DNA of 64,000 bases from Akkermansia muciniphila (GCA_945901795.1 CAMDLP010000001.1:93238-157237), one strand, 5' to 3'. Shown: positions 43,802 to 53,672, counted from the stretch's first letter. The notes: a model not told the origin generated them from the letters alone. Program-made: numbers and translations.

Positions 43802-45100
43802 TTAGCTGAAGAGGGCGGTGACGGGGACTCCCTTGTCGGCGATCTTGAAGGGGCGCTTGGTGGGTGACATGACGATGGTGTCGTAGGGAAGTGCGAGGGC
43901 GTGAGCGATGGTCGCGTTGAAATCCTGCACCGTGACGAGGCCATCCTTCACTTTTGAGCCGGAAGAGTCGGTTAGGCCGTGTTTCACGCCGCCCTTGATG
44001 CCGCCGCCGGCGAGCAGGCAGGAGAAGGCTTGCGGATGGTGGTCGCGGCCGTCCTTGTGCTCGGTTTTGATTTCCGGGGAACGGCCGAATTCGGTGGCGA
44101 CGACGACGAGCGTGTCCTTGAGTTTTCCGGATTTTGCGAGGTCGGTGATGAGGGCGGCGTAGGCTTGGTCGAACTCCTTGCAGCGACCGGCGACGGCGGT
44201 GAAGTTGTCCACGTGAGTGTCCCAACCGCCGAGCTGGACCTCGACGAAACGCACGCCGTTCTCTACTAACCGGCGGGCGAGCAGGCAGCCTTGGGCGAAG
44301 CGGCCGCTGCCATAGAGCTCGCGGGTGGCAGCGGATTCCTGCGAGAGATCGAAGGCGGCGAGGTCCTTGGATTTCATGAGGGCGATGGCTTCCCGATAGA
44401 GTTCCTCGTAGGCCTTCACATCCGCATTCGGATAGCGGCTGTGGAACTGGGTGTTCATGCGGTCCGCGAGCGAGAGTCGGCGGTCGAAGTCTTCGGCGCT
44501 GACAGAGTCGGCGCGCTTGGAGTCCTGAAGGCCTTCGTCGGGGCTGCCGATCAGGGCTGCGGAGTATTTCGCGCCGAAGAAGCCGCCGCCGACATGCTCG
44601 GGAGAGCTGTTGATGGCGACGAAGCCGGGAAGTTCGGGATGAATCCGCCCGCCCTGTTTCACCACCCACGCCCCTAACGAGGGATGGGTGATAGTGCCGC
44701 GCAGCGCGTAGCTGGTGTGCATGGTGTAGGCTCCCTGTTCATGAGCACCCTGAGTCGAGTTCATCGAGTTGATGACGCAGAGGTTTTCCATGACGTCAGC
44801 GGTTTTCGGGAGATAGTTGCCGAGCATGATGCCGTCCACTTTGGTGTTGATAGCTTCGGTTTTCCCCATGACGGACTTGTTCTTCGGCTTGGGGTCGAAG
44901 GTGTCGAGGTGGCTCATGCCGCCGGACATGTAGAGGTAGATGACGCTCTTCGCGGTGCCGCCCTTGGCGGTTGCCGGTGGGGCGGCGCTGGCGAGCGTGC
45001 CGCCTAACATCGGGAAGAGATGCACTCCCAGATAGGCGCGGGCGGCGTTCGAGACGAACTGGCGGCGGGTGAGTTCGTCGGCTTTGGGAAAGGGGTTCAT
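43802..45100 (-). CDS. DUF1501 protein, Tat-exported
   Basis: Protein of 432 aa with a twin-arginine signal (LTRRQFVSNAARAYLG). The DUF1501 fold, a sulfatase-like/alkaline-phosphatase superfamily relative, shows IYLYMSGGMSHLDTFDPK, VEVQLGGWDTHVDN and VVATEFGRSPE. DUF1501 genes nearly always follow a DUF1549/DUF1553 gene in Planctomycetota and Verrucomicrobiota, as here (7 bases apart). Its biochemical role is not established; it is probably exported and works with the cytochrome-like partner. Confidence 0.88.
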   Translation of the reverse strand: MNPFPKADELTRRQFVSNAARAYLGVHLFPMLGGTLASAAPPATAKGGTAKSVIYLYMSGGMSHLDTFDPKPKNKSVMGKTEAINTKVDGIMLGNYLPKTADVMENLCVINSMNSTQGAHEQGAYTMHTSYALRGTITHPSLGAWVVKQGGRIHPELPGFVAINSSPEHVGGGFFGAKYSAALIGSPDEGLQDSKRADSVSAEDFDRRLSLADRMNTQFHSRYPNADVKAYEELYREAIALMKSKDLAAFDLSQESAATRELYGSGRFAQGCLLARRLVENGVRFVEVQLGGWDTHVDNFTAVAGRCKEFDQAYAALITDLAKSGKLKDTLVVVATEFGRSPEIKTEHKDGRDHHPQAFSCLLAGGGIKGGVKHGLTDSSGSKVKDGLVTVQDFNATIAHALALPYDTIVMSPTKRPFKIADKGVPVTALFS

Positions 45101-45107
45101 GGCGGGT

Positions 45108-47015
45108 TTATTGAAGGAAGAGGAACTCGGAGGACATCACGAGCGCGGAGACGATGTTGCGGTACCCGGCGTCGCCTTGCGTTTTGACCTCGTCGAGCAT
45201 CCACGACATTTCCTCGTCGGATGGCGGGCGGTTGAGGACGGCGATGTAGAGGCGGCGGATCTTCTCCTTGTCGGTGGTGGCGCCCTCGAGCGATTTGTAG
45301 AGATGGGCGGCGGGCTGGTTCACCAACTCGCGCTGGACGAAGCCGTTCATCAGGGAGAGCACCTGGCCGACGTTCGGCTCGCGGCTGAAGGCGTCCACGA
45401 CCTCGCGGTCGGAAGCACCGAACAGATAGAGGAAGTGATCGCGCGGCGCGGGTGACGGGAGCTCGGAGGCGCGGACTTTCGCGTCCTTGTTATAAGAGCG
45501 GTCCGCGGTCATCGCCATCATGGAGCCGCTGCTTTCGAAGGCTGAGCCGCTGCTTTGCACTTCTTTGAGGAGTTTGGAGAAATACGAGCGGAGCTCCTTT
45601 TCCGACTTGAGGGCGAGGACTTCCTTCGAGAGCTGGACCATGTCTTTTTTCCCGACGAGAACGGGTTTGTCGCCCACGTAGATGCGGTTGTCCAGCGATC
45701 GGGCGGGTTGTTTGTCGGGATCGCCGGCGGCGAGGGTGATGAGCGAGTCCCAGATTTGCTCGGATGACAGGCGTTCGATTTTCCGGCCGTGGAAGTCATC
45801 GCCGCCCTCGATGGATGAGGGATTCGGATTGGCTCCGAATTGAAAGGTGCGGGTCAGGAGCAGGACATGCTGGAAGGCGCGGAGGTCGTAGTTCAGCTCC
45901 ACCATGAGCGCTCCCAGGTAGCTCACCAGATCGGGATAGGTGGTTTTTTCGACTGGGATGAATTCATCCACGGGTTCGTAAACTCCCTTCCCCATGACTC
46001 GCTTCCACATTCGGTTGGCGATGACGGCGGGAAACTGGTCGCGGGTTTTTGAGGTGATCCATTCTGCTAGTTTCACCCGGCCATCGGACTCCACCCGCTT
46101 TTCGGACATGCGGACCGCCTGTCCGAAGGGGGTGCGGGCACCGACGACTTCGCCGGGCGTGGCATCGCGATACTGATAGTCCGCCGGCAGCGGGATCTGA
46201 CCCGTGCCACCGCCGCCCAATGACATGCCGTAAACGCGATCCCACAGCACTTGTGCCACGCGGTATTCCTCGCTTTGCGAGCGGTCTCCGTCCCCGAGTT
46301 CCTGCCATAGGGCTGCCATGTGGTGCTGCCCGACCGTCGTCTGGCCGTGGGTGAACGCGGCGAGTTGATAGAAATCATGCCGCTCCGTGGTGCCATACGG
46401 ATCGTCGTGGCACTGGGCGCACTCCATGCGGGTTCCGAGGAAGATGCGCATGGTGTTGGATAGATTGTCGAGCGGCATGCCGCGGTCGCGGGTATAGTAG
46501 CCGACGGCGGCGGTATTCGGGTCCCATCCGTCGCCGGATGACGCGACGAGACGGCGGGTGAATTCATTCCACGGCATGTTGTTGCGCATGGCGGTGCGGA
46601 CCCAGTGGCGGTAGGGCGCGTTGCCGGTGGAAGAGCCCGCGCGGTTGTCGGTAAGGCGCAGCAGATCGAAGGCCCAGCTCGACATGTGGCTGGAGTAGCC
46701 TTGGGATTTCAGCAGGTAATCCACCAGCGTTTCCCGCTTGGCCGGATCCTCGATCTCCAAAAACGCGAGCGCTTCCTCCGCCGTCGGGATGCGTCCCACG
46801 GAAACGAGAAACGCGCGCCGCAGGAAGGTTGCGTCGGCGGCGACCGCGGGAACCGCTAGATTCTTATTCCGGTAAAACGAAGCGATGTGCTGATCAATCC
46901 GCAACGCCGCCTTCTTGATGAACTTGAGGTCTTCGTGGGGTTTCAGTGTCTGGGCGAATGATCCCGTGAACGGGGCAAGCACCGCCAGAATGATGAGCGC
47001 TATCTGATGATTCAT
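45108..47015 (-). CDS. DUF1549/DUF1553 domain protein with one CxxCH motif
   Basis: Exported protein of 635 aa with signal peptide (ALIILAVLAPFTGSFA). The DUF1549 domain (about 40-230) contains FLRRAFLVSVGRIPTAEEALAFL and the motif ECAQCHDDPYG, which is a CxxCH heme-c type site. The C-terminal DUF1553 region includes KLAEWITSKTRDQFPAVIANRMWKR (in part) and VLNRPPSDEEMSWML. These proteins form a large planctomycete-type family of possible cytochrome-like surface proteins. It is the first gene of the pair with DUF1501. Confidence 0.88.
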   Translation of the reverse strand: MNHQIALIILAVLAPFTGSFAQTLKPHEDLKFIKKAALRIDQHIASFYRNKNLAVPAVAADATFLRRAFLVSVGRIPTAEEALAFLEIEDPAKRETLVDYLLKSQGYSSHMSSWAFDLLRLTDNRAGSSTGNAPYRHWVRTAMRNNMPWNEFTRRLVASSGDGWDPNTAAVGYYTRDRGMPLDNLSNTMRIFLGTRMECAQCHDDPYGTTERHDFYQLAAFTHGQTTVGQHHMAALWQELGDGDRSQSEEYRVAQVLWDRVYGMSLGGGGTGQIPLPADYQYRDATPGEVVGARTPFGQAVRMSEKRVESDGRVKLAEWITSKTRDQFPAVIANRMWKRVMGKGVYEPVDEFIPVEKTTYPDLVSYLGALMVELNYDLRAFQHVLLLTRTFQFGANPNPSSIEGGDDFHGRKIERLSSEQIWDSLITLAAGDPDKQPARSLDNRIYVGDKPVLVGKKDMVQLSKEVLALKSEKELRSYFSKLLKEVQSSGSAFESSGSMMAMTADRSYNKDAKVRASELPSPAPRDHFLYLFGASDREVVDAFSREPNVGQVLSLMNGFVQRELVNQPAAHLYKSLEGATTDKEKIRRLYIAVLNRPPSDEEMSWMLDEVKTQGDAGYRNIVSALVMSSEFLFLQ

Positions 47016-47101
47016 GGGTTTAGGGCGACGTTGAAAGTAGACGCCCGGAACCCGAAGTCAAATTGCCATTTCGATCCCGGTCAAATGCCCTGCGGAAATG
47101 T

Positions 47102-47276
47102 TCACCGGGCGGCGGAGTAGAGGCCGACCAGCTGGATTTTCGCTAGGATTTTACCCTTCATGGCGGTTTCGAGCGTCTTTGCGTCGGCGCCGAGCTTCAA
47201 CACGACCGATGCCTTGAGCGCGGAGAGTTTGAAAACGGAGTGGTGGGTTCCGCTCGGCGGTGCGAGTGAGTTCCAT
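47102..47276 (-). pseudogene. YbhB/YbcL-type PEBP, C-terminal fragment
   Basis: About 57 codons with the ending of phosphatidylethanolamine-binding proteins: LAPPSGTHHSVFKLSALK, then LETAMKGKILAKIQLVGLY and TGA at 47104-47102. The family pattern is PPSGTHRYxFxLYALD...AMxGHxLAxAxLxGTY. The first two-thirds are missing and a stop precedes the fragment. A relic of a truncated gene. Confidence 0.7.
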
Positions 47277-47572
47277 GGCTGGTCCCTGGATGATGGTTAG
47301 AAGAAACGCGGACAGGATGGCGGGCTGCCGTATCATTCGCTCATATAGCCCGGTTTCGTCGAAAGGGAAATGCTCCAGCTCGAAATGGAATGGTTCGGCG
47401 AGGAAGCCACCAACCTTGCCACCTCGAGATATTGAAAATCCTCGCCGGAAAGGACGCCGCCTCCCGCCGGATGATCTGTGAATGGGCCGACGAACACGCC
47501 TTCCGGTCGAGTTGCCAGTTTTAGCACAATAGGGTCGTAATATTCTTATTTTCAGAGACTTACTGAATTTTA
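47277..47572. other. Gene-poor stretch with degraded coding traces
   Basis: No intact gene is seen. On the minus strand GTG 47527 opens a 64-codon frame (ATRPEGVFVGPFTDHPAGGG). On the plus strand two short frames (FVEREMLQLEMEWFGEEATN, then LAGKDAASRRMICEWADEH) also look natural but are out of frame with each other. At most one set is real; I could not decide. Confidence 0.3.
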
Positions 47573-48298
47573 TCAACGTTTTCCGGGTCGCTCAAATGTC
47601 AGCGGCAACGGTAAATTTGCCGCTTCTGTGAGCCAATCGAGTCGCAGCTGGAGCTTGGTCCGCCGTTCGGGGGACGGGTCAGGATAGAGCACCGGATTCC
47701 AAGCGCTCATCACCGCGGCACGGGCGATCAAGCTGTGATGGAGTGCCGCCGGGTCGATGTGGCCGCCGGCGAGGCGATAGGCTTTCAGGATCAGGTCGGC
47801 TGTTTCGTGATCTTCGTCGAGGATGCGGGCGTTCCAGATGATGGATGCGAGGTCCCACTCGACCGGGCCGAGGAAAGTGTCCTCCCAGTCCGTCCACAAC
47901 AGGCCGAGCGTGGTGTTCATCGGGTTGCCCAGATGGGCGTCGCCGTGAAGCGGCTGGAGTTGAAAGCTGCCGAGCACGTCGATCGAGGTGACGTATTGCC
48001 AGAAGTTGAGGGTATAGCCCAGATGCTCGTGCGGACCGGGCGGAATTCCGGGATGCATGGGAATGACCGGTGCTCCGTAACTCGCAAGGTGCTGAGCGAC
48101 AGCGCTTTCCCGCGCAAACCACTCGCCGCCCTGTCGCGGGCCATCAAGGTCGGTCACCACCCGGGCGACGAGTGTTTCCGAGAGTCGGAGAACCCGTGTG
48201 CTGCCGTTTTGCAGGATATCGCAGCGGTCCGGGACGATCCCGTGGGCGGCGGCGGTTTCCGTCGCGGCACGGATGGGAAGGTCGATCTCAGGCCTCAT
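47573..48298 (-). CDS. Aminoglycoside-phosphotransferase (APH)-like kinase, probably internally deleted
   Basis: Protein of 241 aa. The APH catalytic loop [12 protein letters not shown] (114-125; D120) and the metal-binding WTDWEDT (136-141) plus GPVEWDLA are intact. Family members are about 300-340 aa; here only 13 residues separate the N-lobe end ([10 protein letters not shown]) from the catalytic loop, where normally about 70-90 residues (the helical core start) occur. An in-frame deletion is likely. The kinase may be inactive. ATG 48298 overlaps the mnmG stop (ATGA). Confidence 0.75.
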   Translation of the reverse strand: MRPEIDLPIRAATETAAAHGIVPDRCDILQNGSTRVLRLSETLVARVVTDLDGPRQGGEWFARESAVAQHLASYGAPVIPMHPGIPPGPHEHLGYTLNFWQYVTSIDVLGSFQLQPLHGDAHLGNPMNTTLGLLWTDWEDTFLGPVEWDLASIIWNARILDEDHETADLILKAYRLAGGHIDPAALHHSLIARAAVMSAWNPVLYPDPSPERRTKLQLRLDWLTEAANLPLPLTFERPGKR

Positions 48299-50184
48299 GC
48301 TTCATCGACGGCGGCGGCGATTTCCTCGCGGCCGAGTTTTTCGAGCCAGACAAGCAGCATTGCCAGATCTGCGGGCGTGATGCCGGGGATGCGGCCGGCT
48401 TGGCCGAGGGTGGCTGGGCGGATTTCAGTGAAACGGACTTGGGCTTCTTTTTTTAAGCCGTGGATCGTCGAATAATCGAGATTCTCGGGAAGGCGTTTTC
48501 CTTCCTGACGTGACATCCGATCAATCTGGCTTTGCTGACGGCCGAGGTGTCCCTCGTATTTGAAATTCGTCTCAATCACCGGCCAAAGGTCCGTCTGGAA
48601 CTCCGCCAGCAGCGATTCGGGCAGGGTTTCCCATGAGTTTTCACTGCGACGGAACCATTGGTCGAGCTTGACGCCTTCATGCACCGCCTGGCGCATGAAG
48701 GACGCGGCTTTCTTAAGGCCCACCAGCTTTTCCCGCACCCGGCGGACGCGCTCCCCGCTCGCGAGGCCAATTTCCGCGGCTTTCGGGGTGAGGCGGATGT
48801 CGGCGTTGTCCTGGCGGAGGAGCAAGCGGTATTCCGCCCGGCTGGTGAACATCCGGTAAGGCTCGGTGCAGCCACGGGTGACGAGGTCGTCCACCATCAC
48901 GCCGAGGTAGGCTTCGTTGCGGCCGAGGATGAACTCGGATTTTCCGAGCGCTTTGAGGGCGGCGTTCGCCCCGGCGATGAGCCCCTGCCCCGCTGCTTCT
49001 TCGTAGCCGGAGGTCCCGTTGATTTGGCCGGCGAAATAGAGTCCCTCCACCCGCTTCGTCTCCAAAGTCATCCGCAGCTGGGTGGGCGGGCAGTAGTCAT
49101 ACTCAACCGCGTAGCCGGGGCGGAGAATCTCGCATTTCTCTAAGCCGACGATGGAGCGCAGGAACTCCAGCTGCACCTCGTAGGGCAGCGAGGTGGAAAC
49201 GCCGTTCACGTAGTATTCCAGCGTGTGGCGGCCTTCCGGTTCGAGAAACACCTGGTGGCGCTCCTTTTCCGCGAAACGCACGACCTTGTCCTCGATCGAC
49301 GGACAATAGCGCGGGCCGACGCCTTCGATCACGCCGCAATACATCGGCGATTGGTGGAGATTCGCGGCTATCACCGCATGGGTGGCGGGGTTGGTGTAGG
49401 TGATCCAGCACGGCATTTGTTCCACGTGGAACAGCGGGTCGCCCCACGGGTTGAGCGTGAAGATGTCGTCTTTCCCCTTTTGCAGGGTGTCGGCCATGAA
49501 ACTGAACTTCGGCACGGGCGTGTCGCCCTCCTGCCGCTCGCAGCGGGAAAAATCGATGGAGCGGCCATTCAAACGGCAAGGCGTTCCGGTTTTGAAGCGT
49601 TCAACCTCGAAGCCGAGGCGTTTCAGTGCTTCGGAAACATTGGACGTCGCGTCCCCCATCCGGCCGCCTTTTTCATTTTTCAGCCCGACGTGCATCAGCC
49701 CGCCCATGAAGGTCCCGGCGCTGAGGATGACGGACTTGCCGGAAATTTCCATCCCGAGCGAAGTCGTGACGCCGGTGATCCGGTCGCTCTCCACCAAGAG
49801 GTCGGCCACGTTGCCTTGGTGGATTTCCACGCCGGGCATCGCCTCGAGTTCGCGCTTCATTCGGAACTGGTAAGCTTTCTTGTCGCATTGGGCCCGCGGT
49901 GCCCGCACGGAAGGACCTTTCGAGGCGTTCAACATCCGCCACTGAATTCCGGTGGCATCGGTATTCAATCCCATGATTCCTCCGAGTGCGTCGATCTCGC
50001 GGACCATATGGCCCTTCGCCAATCCGCCGATCGCCGGGTTGCACGACATCTGGCCGATGGTGTCCAGATTCTGGGTCAGCACGGCCACTTCCGCGCCCAG
50101 GCGGGCGGCCGCCATCGCGGCTTCGACGCCGGCATGGCCGGCACCAATCACAATCACATCATAGCACTTGGGGTATCGAAACAT
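48295..50184 (-). CDS. mnmG: tRNA uridine-5-carboxymethylaminomethyl modification enzyme MnmG (GidA)
   Basis: FAD-dependent enzyme of 629 aa, standard length, that with MnmE installs cmnm5U34 in tRNAs. The FAD motif [10 protein letters not shown] (13-22), the Cys region [13 protein letters not shown], and the C-terminal [17 protein letters not shown] are diagnostic. ATG 50184 is at the domain start. The partner gene mnmE (trmE) is not in the window. It is followed by the APH-like gene with a 4-base overlap. Confidence 0.96.
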   Translation of the reverse strand: MFRYPKCYDVIVIGAGHAGVEAAMAAARLGAEVAVLTQNLDTIGQMSCNPAIGGLAKGHMVREIDALGGIMGLNTDATGIQWRMLNASKGPSVRAPRAQCDKKAYQFRMKRELEAMPGVEIHQGNVADLLVESDRITGVTTSLGMEISGKSVILSAGTFMGGLMHVGLKNEKGGRMGDATSNVSEALKRLGFEVERFKTGTPCRLNGRSIDFSRCERQEGDTPVPKFSFMADTLQKGKDDIFTLNPWGDPLFHVEQMPCWITYTNPATHAVIAANLHQSPMYCGVIEGVGPRYCPSIEDKVVRFAEKERHQVFLEPEGRHTLEYYVNGVSTSLPYEVQLEFLRSIVGLEKCEILRPGYAVEYDYCPPTQLRMTLETKRVEGLYFAGQINGTSGYEEAAGQGLIAGANAALKALGKSEFILGRNEAYLGVMVDDLVTRGCTEPYRMFTSRAEYRLLLRQDNADIRLTPKAAEIGLASGERVRRVREKLVGLKKAASFMRQAVHEGVKLDQWFRRSENSWETLPESLLAEFQTDLWPVIETNFKYEGHLGRQQSQIDRMSRQEGKRLPENLDYSTIHGLKKEAQVRFTEIRPATLGQAGRIPGITPADLAMLLVWLEKLGREEIAAAVDEA

Positions 50185-50358
50185 CGCGGGACGCGCAACA
50201 TAGGGCTTCCCCGCCGAGGCTCAAGCTCGGAAACAGCGGCGTTCCACGTGGAACAATTTCACTCGGGGTCGCCCGACATCACGGAAATGAAAAAACCTCA
50301 TCCAAATCAAGATTTTGGTCTAGCCGCGCTTCAAAAAATCCACAATTCTTCGACCGTC

Positions 50359-50922
50359 ATGCACCGCTATCTCCCGCTCTGCCTCATCGTCGGACTCATC
50401 ATCGCATTTCGTGTCTTTGGAAGCATGCTTCCCGAGTCACAGCCGAATTTCCAGCCGCTCGCCGCGTTGTTTTTCTGCGGTGCCCTGCTCGCCCCCGGTT
50501 GGCGCGGGTTTGCCATTCCGCTCGGCGTCTGGGCGGTGACTTTCCCGCTCGGCGTCGGCCACACCGCCAATCCGCTCGATTTCGCGAGCACCAGCCTCGC
50601 CCTGCTCGCCATTTTCTTCATTGGTAAGGCACTCGCCAACCGGAGCCTCCCCACGCTCCTTCTCGGCTCCGCAGCCTCCGCTCTCGCCTTCCACCTCATC
50701 ACCTGCGGTGCCGCTTGGATCACCGACCCTCTCTACGCCAAGAATCTTGAGGGCCTCTACCAATCCGTCTGGGCCGGCCCGCTCGGCAGCAAAATCCCCT
50801 CCTGGGTTTTCCTGCGGAATCTGACCGCCGCCAACTTGCTCTTCACCGCCATCTTCGCCGTCGCCCAAGTCCGGCTTCCTAAATTCTCCGTTCCGGCGAG
50901 CGACGTTCTTGTGACCAAGTAA
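50359..50922 (+). CDS. DUF6580-like membrane protein
   Basis: Small integral membrane protein of 187 aa with about five helices. The sequence (FQPLAALFFCGALL, then GVWAVTFPLGVG) resembles DUF6580, which is related to the ECF/prenyl-type hydrophobic proteins often seen in Bacteroidota and Verrucomicrobiota. ATG 50359 is chosen; ATG 50287 would add 24 polar residues. It lies just upstream of pdhA (36 bases) on the same strand. Function unknown. Confidence 0.7.
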   Translation: MHRYLPLCLIVGLIIAFRVFGSMLPESQPNFQPLAALFFCGALLAPGWRGFAIPLGVWAVTFPLGVGHTANPLDFASTSLALLAIFFIGKALANRSLPTLLLGSAASALAFHLITCGAAWITDPLYAKNLEGLYQSVWAGPLGSKIPSWVFLRNLTAANLLFTAIFAVAQVRLPKFSVPASDVLVTK

Positions 50923-50958
50923 GCGATCCGCCCAGTCTCCCATTTTCTCAACGCCACC

Positions 50959-52035
50959 ATGACCAGCGCCAGCTCCACCAAACTCGATTTCGCCAACTCG
51001 CCCATCAACCAAGCGCTCACGGCCGAGCGGAAAATCGAGCTCTTCTCGCAAATGGTTCGGATCCGCAGATTCGAGCAGGCAGGCCTGAAATACTACCAAG
51101 CCGGAAAAATCGGCGGCTTCCTCCATCTCTACATCGGCCAGGAAGCGGTGGCCGTCGGGACGATTTCCCTCGGCGGCGCGGACGACCATTTCATCACCGC
51201 CTATCGCGACCACGGCCACGCGCTGGCCGTAGGCATGAGTATGAACGAGTGCATGGCGGAAATGTATGGCAAACAAACCGGCTGCTCGAAAGGCAAAGGC
51301 GGCTCGATGCATTTCTTCGCTCCCGACAAGAACTTCTGGGGCGGCCACGGGATTGTCGCCGGCCAAACTCCGCTCGGTCTCGGCCTTGCCTACGGCCTAA
51401 AATATCTTGGCAAAGAAGGCTGCTGCCTTTGCTACCTCGGCGACGGCGCGGTCAACCAAGGCGCCTTCCATGAATCGCTTAACATCGCCGCCCTGTTCGG
51501 AATCCCCGTCGTTTACGTCATCGAAAACAACGGCTACTCGATGGGAACCTCCCAAAAACGCTCCTCCGCCTACAGCGGCTGCCTCGCCCAACGCGCCGAA
51601 GCCTACGCCATCGAGTGGGACGTAATCGACGGTTCGGACATCTACGAAGTCCGCGCCAAGACCCACATCGCCATGGAGCGCGCCCGCAAACAGCACAAGC
51701 CGACGGTCCTGGAAATCGACACCTACCGCTACTACGGCCACAGCATCGCGGACGCGAACCACAAGAAATACCGGACGCCCGAGGAGATCGAGAACTACAA
51801 ACAGAACCATGATCCCATCGCCGTGTTCCGCCGCCGTCTCATCGAAGAAGGCGTTTTGACCGAGGAAAGCGCGACCGCCATCAACAGATCCGCCGCCGAC
51901 GAGGCCGCCGCTTCCGTGAAATTCGCCGAAGAATCCCCCGCCCCTACCATCGCGGACATCAGCACCGATGTTTACTGGGAATCCGACCACGACACGCCGG
52001 CATCCAAAATCGGCCGCCACTTTTTCAACGATTGA
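50959..52035 (+). CDS. pdhA: Pyruvate dehydrogenase E1 component, alpha subunit
   Basis: E1 alpha of 358 aa, which binds thiamine diphosphate and decarboxylates pyruvate. The ThDP/Mg motif is GDGAVNQGAFHESLNIAAL, followed by IENNGYSMGTSQ. The phosphorylation-loop-like region YRYYGHSIAD is present. Together with E1 beta it forms the heterotetramer typical of Gram-positive-type and mitochondrial PDH, not the homodimeric E. coli AceE. It starts the pdh cluster; pdhB is separated from it by an antitoxin and a broken toxin. Confidence 0.94.
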   Translation: MTSASSTKLDFANSPINQALTAERKIELFSQMVRIRRFEQAGLKYYQAGKIGGFLHLYIGQEAVAVGTISLGGADDHFITAYRDHGHALAVGMSMNECMAEMYGKQTGCSKGKGGSMHFFAPDKNFWGGHGIVAGQTPLGLGLAYGLKYLGKEGCCLCYLGDGAVNQGAFHESLNIAALFGIPVVYVIENNGYSMGTSQKRSSAYSGCLAQRAEAYAIEWDVIDGSDIYEVRAKTHIAMERARKQHKPTVLEIDTYRYYGHSIADANHKKYRTPEEIENYKQNHDPIAVFRRRLIEEGVLTEESATAINRSAADEAAASVKFAEESPAPTIADISTDVYWESDHDTPASKIGRHFFND

Positions 52036-52064
52036 TCCATTCCGAAAATCCATTACTTTTCACC

Positions 52065-52295
52065 ATGGCACTGACCCTCGATCAATTGGAAGCCGAAGCC
52101 GCCAAGCTCAATCCCACCGAGCGCGCCGCGCTGCTCGACCGGCTTCACGAGCTTGACGAGCTGTCCGATCCAGAGATCCGTGCCGCTTGGAATATTGAGA
52201 TTCTTCGCAGAATTCGTCAGGTTGATTCCGGCCAAGTCCAACTTCTGGATGGTCCGACCGTGATCGCCGAACTCCGCAATAAGCACGGTCTATAA
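52065..52295 (+). CDS. Addiction-module antitoxin (unstable-antitoxin family)
   Basis: Protein of 76 aa matching the putative addiction-module component family (PF09720-type): LTLDQLEAEAAKLNPTERAALL, then DPEIRAAWNIEILRRIRQVDSG. Normally it is followed by a ParE/RelE-like toxin. Here the toxin frame begins at the antitoxin stop but is broken. It lies between pdhA and pdhB in the same orientation, 29 bases after pdhA, so it is probably transcribed with the pyruvate dehydrogenase genes. Confidence 0.82.
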   Translation: MALTLDQLEAEAAKLNPTERAALLDRLHELDELSDPEIRAAWNIEILRRIRQVDSGQVQLLDGPTVIAELRNKHGL

Positions 52296-52586
52296 CTTTT
52301 CGCTTCGAACCGGATGCACGCCGCCGAACTGGAGGAAGCGATTCAATAGCACCAACAACGAAATGAAGAAGTCGCACAGTATTTCATCACAGCCGTCGAA
52401 AACGCGATTTCGCGGGCAATGGCCAATCCGCTGATTTTCCGCCTTCAACAAAACCAATATCGCTTCTGTAAAATCGACGTTTTCCCATACCACTTGATAT
52501 TTCGTTTAAAGGAAGATCAGATCCAAATTTTCGCCATCGCCCATACTTCACGCAAACCCGGCTACTGGAACCACAGAGCTTCATAA
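52292..52586 (+). pseudogene. ParE/RelE-type toxin pseudogene
   Basis: Reading from 52292 gives ITFRFEPDA, then a one-base insertion (in GCACGCCGCC) shifts the frame to AELEEAIQ, then an amber stop TAG at 52347-52349 (Tyr expected), then HQQRNEEVAQYFITAVENA and a full C-terminus ending FPYHLIFRLKEDQIQIFAIA...SRKPGYWNHRAS before TAA 52586. Every element of the ParE/RelE fold is there but two lesions prevent synthesis. No start codon remains in the first frame. Confidence 0.85.
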
Positions 52587-52610
52587 ATTTTCATCCATTA
52601 CCCCACATCT

Positions 52611-53597
52611 ATGTCCCGTATTCTCACTTACCGAGAGGCCCTCCGCGAAGGCCTTGATGAAGAACTCGCCCGCGATCCGAACGTCGTCCTGATGGGCGAG
52701 GAAGTCGCTCAATACAACGGCGCTTATAAAGTCACCGAAGGCCTTTGGAAAAAATGGGGTGACAAGCGCGTCGTCGATACGCCGATTTCCGAAGCCGGCT
52801 TCATCGGCATGGGCATCGGTGCCTCGATGCTCGGCGTCCGCCCGGTGATGGAACTGATGTTCTGGTCCTTCCATTCCGTGGCCTTCGACCAACTCGTCAG
52901 CAACGCCGCCTGCGTCCGCTACATGTCCGGCGGGCTGTGCAATTGCCCGATCGTCGTCCGCGGCCCGGCCAACGGAGGCACCGGGGTCGGTGCCACTCAC
53001 TCGCACATTCCGGAAGGATTGTTCGCCGCATTCCCCGGTTTGAAAGTCTGCGCGCCCGCCACCCCGGCCGACGTCAAAGGCCTGATCAAAGCCGCCATCC
53101 GCGACAACGACCCGGTCTATGTCATGGAAAACACCCTGCTCTACGGCACCACCGGCGAAGTTCCGGACCCCGCTGATGGAGATTTCGTCATCCCACTCGG
53201 CCTCGCCGACATCAAACGCGAGGGCTCGGACGTCTCACTCATCGCACACGGCCGTTCGGTGATTCACGCCCTTGCCGCTGCGGAAATCCTCCAAAGCGAA
53301 CACGGCATCAACGCCGAGGTCCTCGACCTCCGCTCGATCCGCCCGCTCGACCAAGATGCCATTCTCAAGACGGTGATGAAAACCAACCGCGTCGTCCTCG
53401 TCGATGAATCCAAGCCCTTCGGCGGAGTTTCCGCAATGGTCGCCATGCTCATCCAAGAACACGCCTTCGATTATCTCGATGCTCCCATCAAGCGAGTCTG
53501 CTCGATCGACGCCCCGGCGATTTACTCACCACACATTGAGCATGAACAACTTCCAAATCCTCACCGGATCGTGGACAAAGTCCTAACCTTGGCTTAA
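52611..53597 (+). CDS. pdhB: Pyruvate dehydrogenase E1 component, beta subunit
   Basis: E1 beta of 328 aa. The transketolase-like pyrimidine-binding domain includes LMGEEVAQYNGAYKVTEGLW, TPISEAGFIGMGIGASM and the substrate-channel stretch VVRGPANGGTGVGATHSH. The C-terminal domain has VLDLRSIRPLDQDAILKTV and VLVDESKPFGGV. It pairs with pdhA; the E1 alpha and beta genes are separated by the toxin-antitoxin remnant. ATG 52611 has an AT-rich leader but no strong ribosome site. Confidence 0.94.
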   Translation: MSRILTYREALREGLDEELARDPNVVLMGEEVAQYNGAYKVTEGLWKKWGDKRVVDTPISEAGFIGMGIGASMLGVRPVMELMFWSFHSVAFDQLVSNAACVRYMSGGLCNCPIVVRGPANGGTGVGATHSHIPEGLFAAFPGLKVCAPATPADVKGLIKAAIRDNDPVYVMENTLLYGTTGEVPDPADGDFVIPLGLADIKREGSDVSLIAHGRSVIHALAAAEILQSEHGINAEVLDLRSIRPLDQDAILKTVMKTNRVVLVDESKPFGGVSAMVAMLIQEHAFDYLDAPIKRVCSIDAPAIYSPHIEHEQLPNPHRIVDKVLTLA

Positions 53598-53672
53598 TCC
53601 ATAAAATCAGATCCTCAAATCCGATCGGTCTTTTTGGTTGCCAAGCCCGCTCCCATTCCTAGCATAATCACT

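Noticed and set aside
47333..47527. 64-codon minus-strand ORF (ATRPEGVFVGP...).
   Set aside because: Reads naturally but has no recognisable domain and competes with equally natural traces on the other strand; kept only as a note on debris.
49225..50358. Very long open frame upstream of the DUF6580-like gene, antisense to mnmG.
   Set aside because: It overlaps a clear essential gene and has shadow composition; the family sequence starts at ATG 50359.
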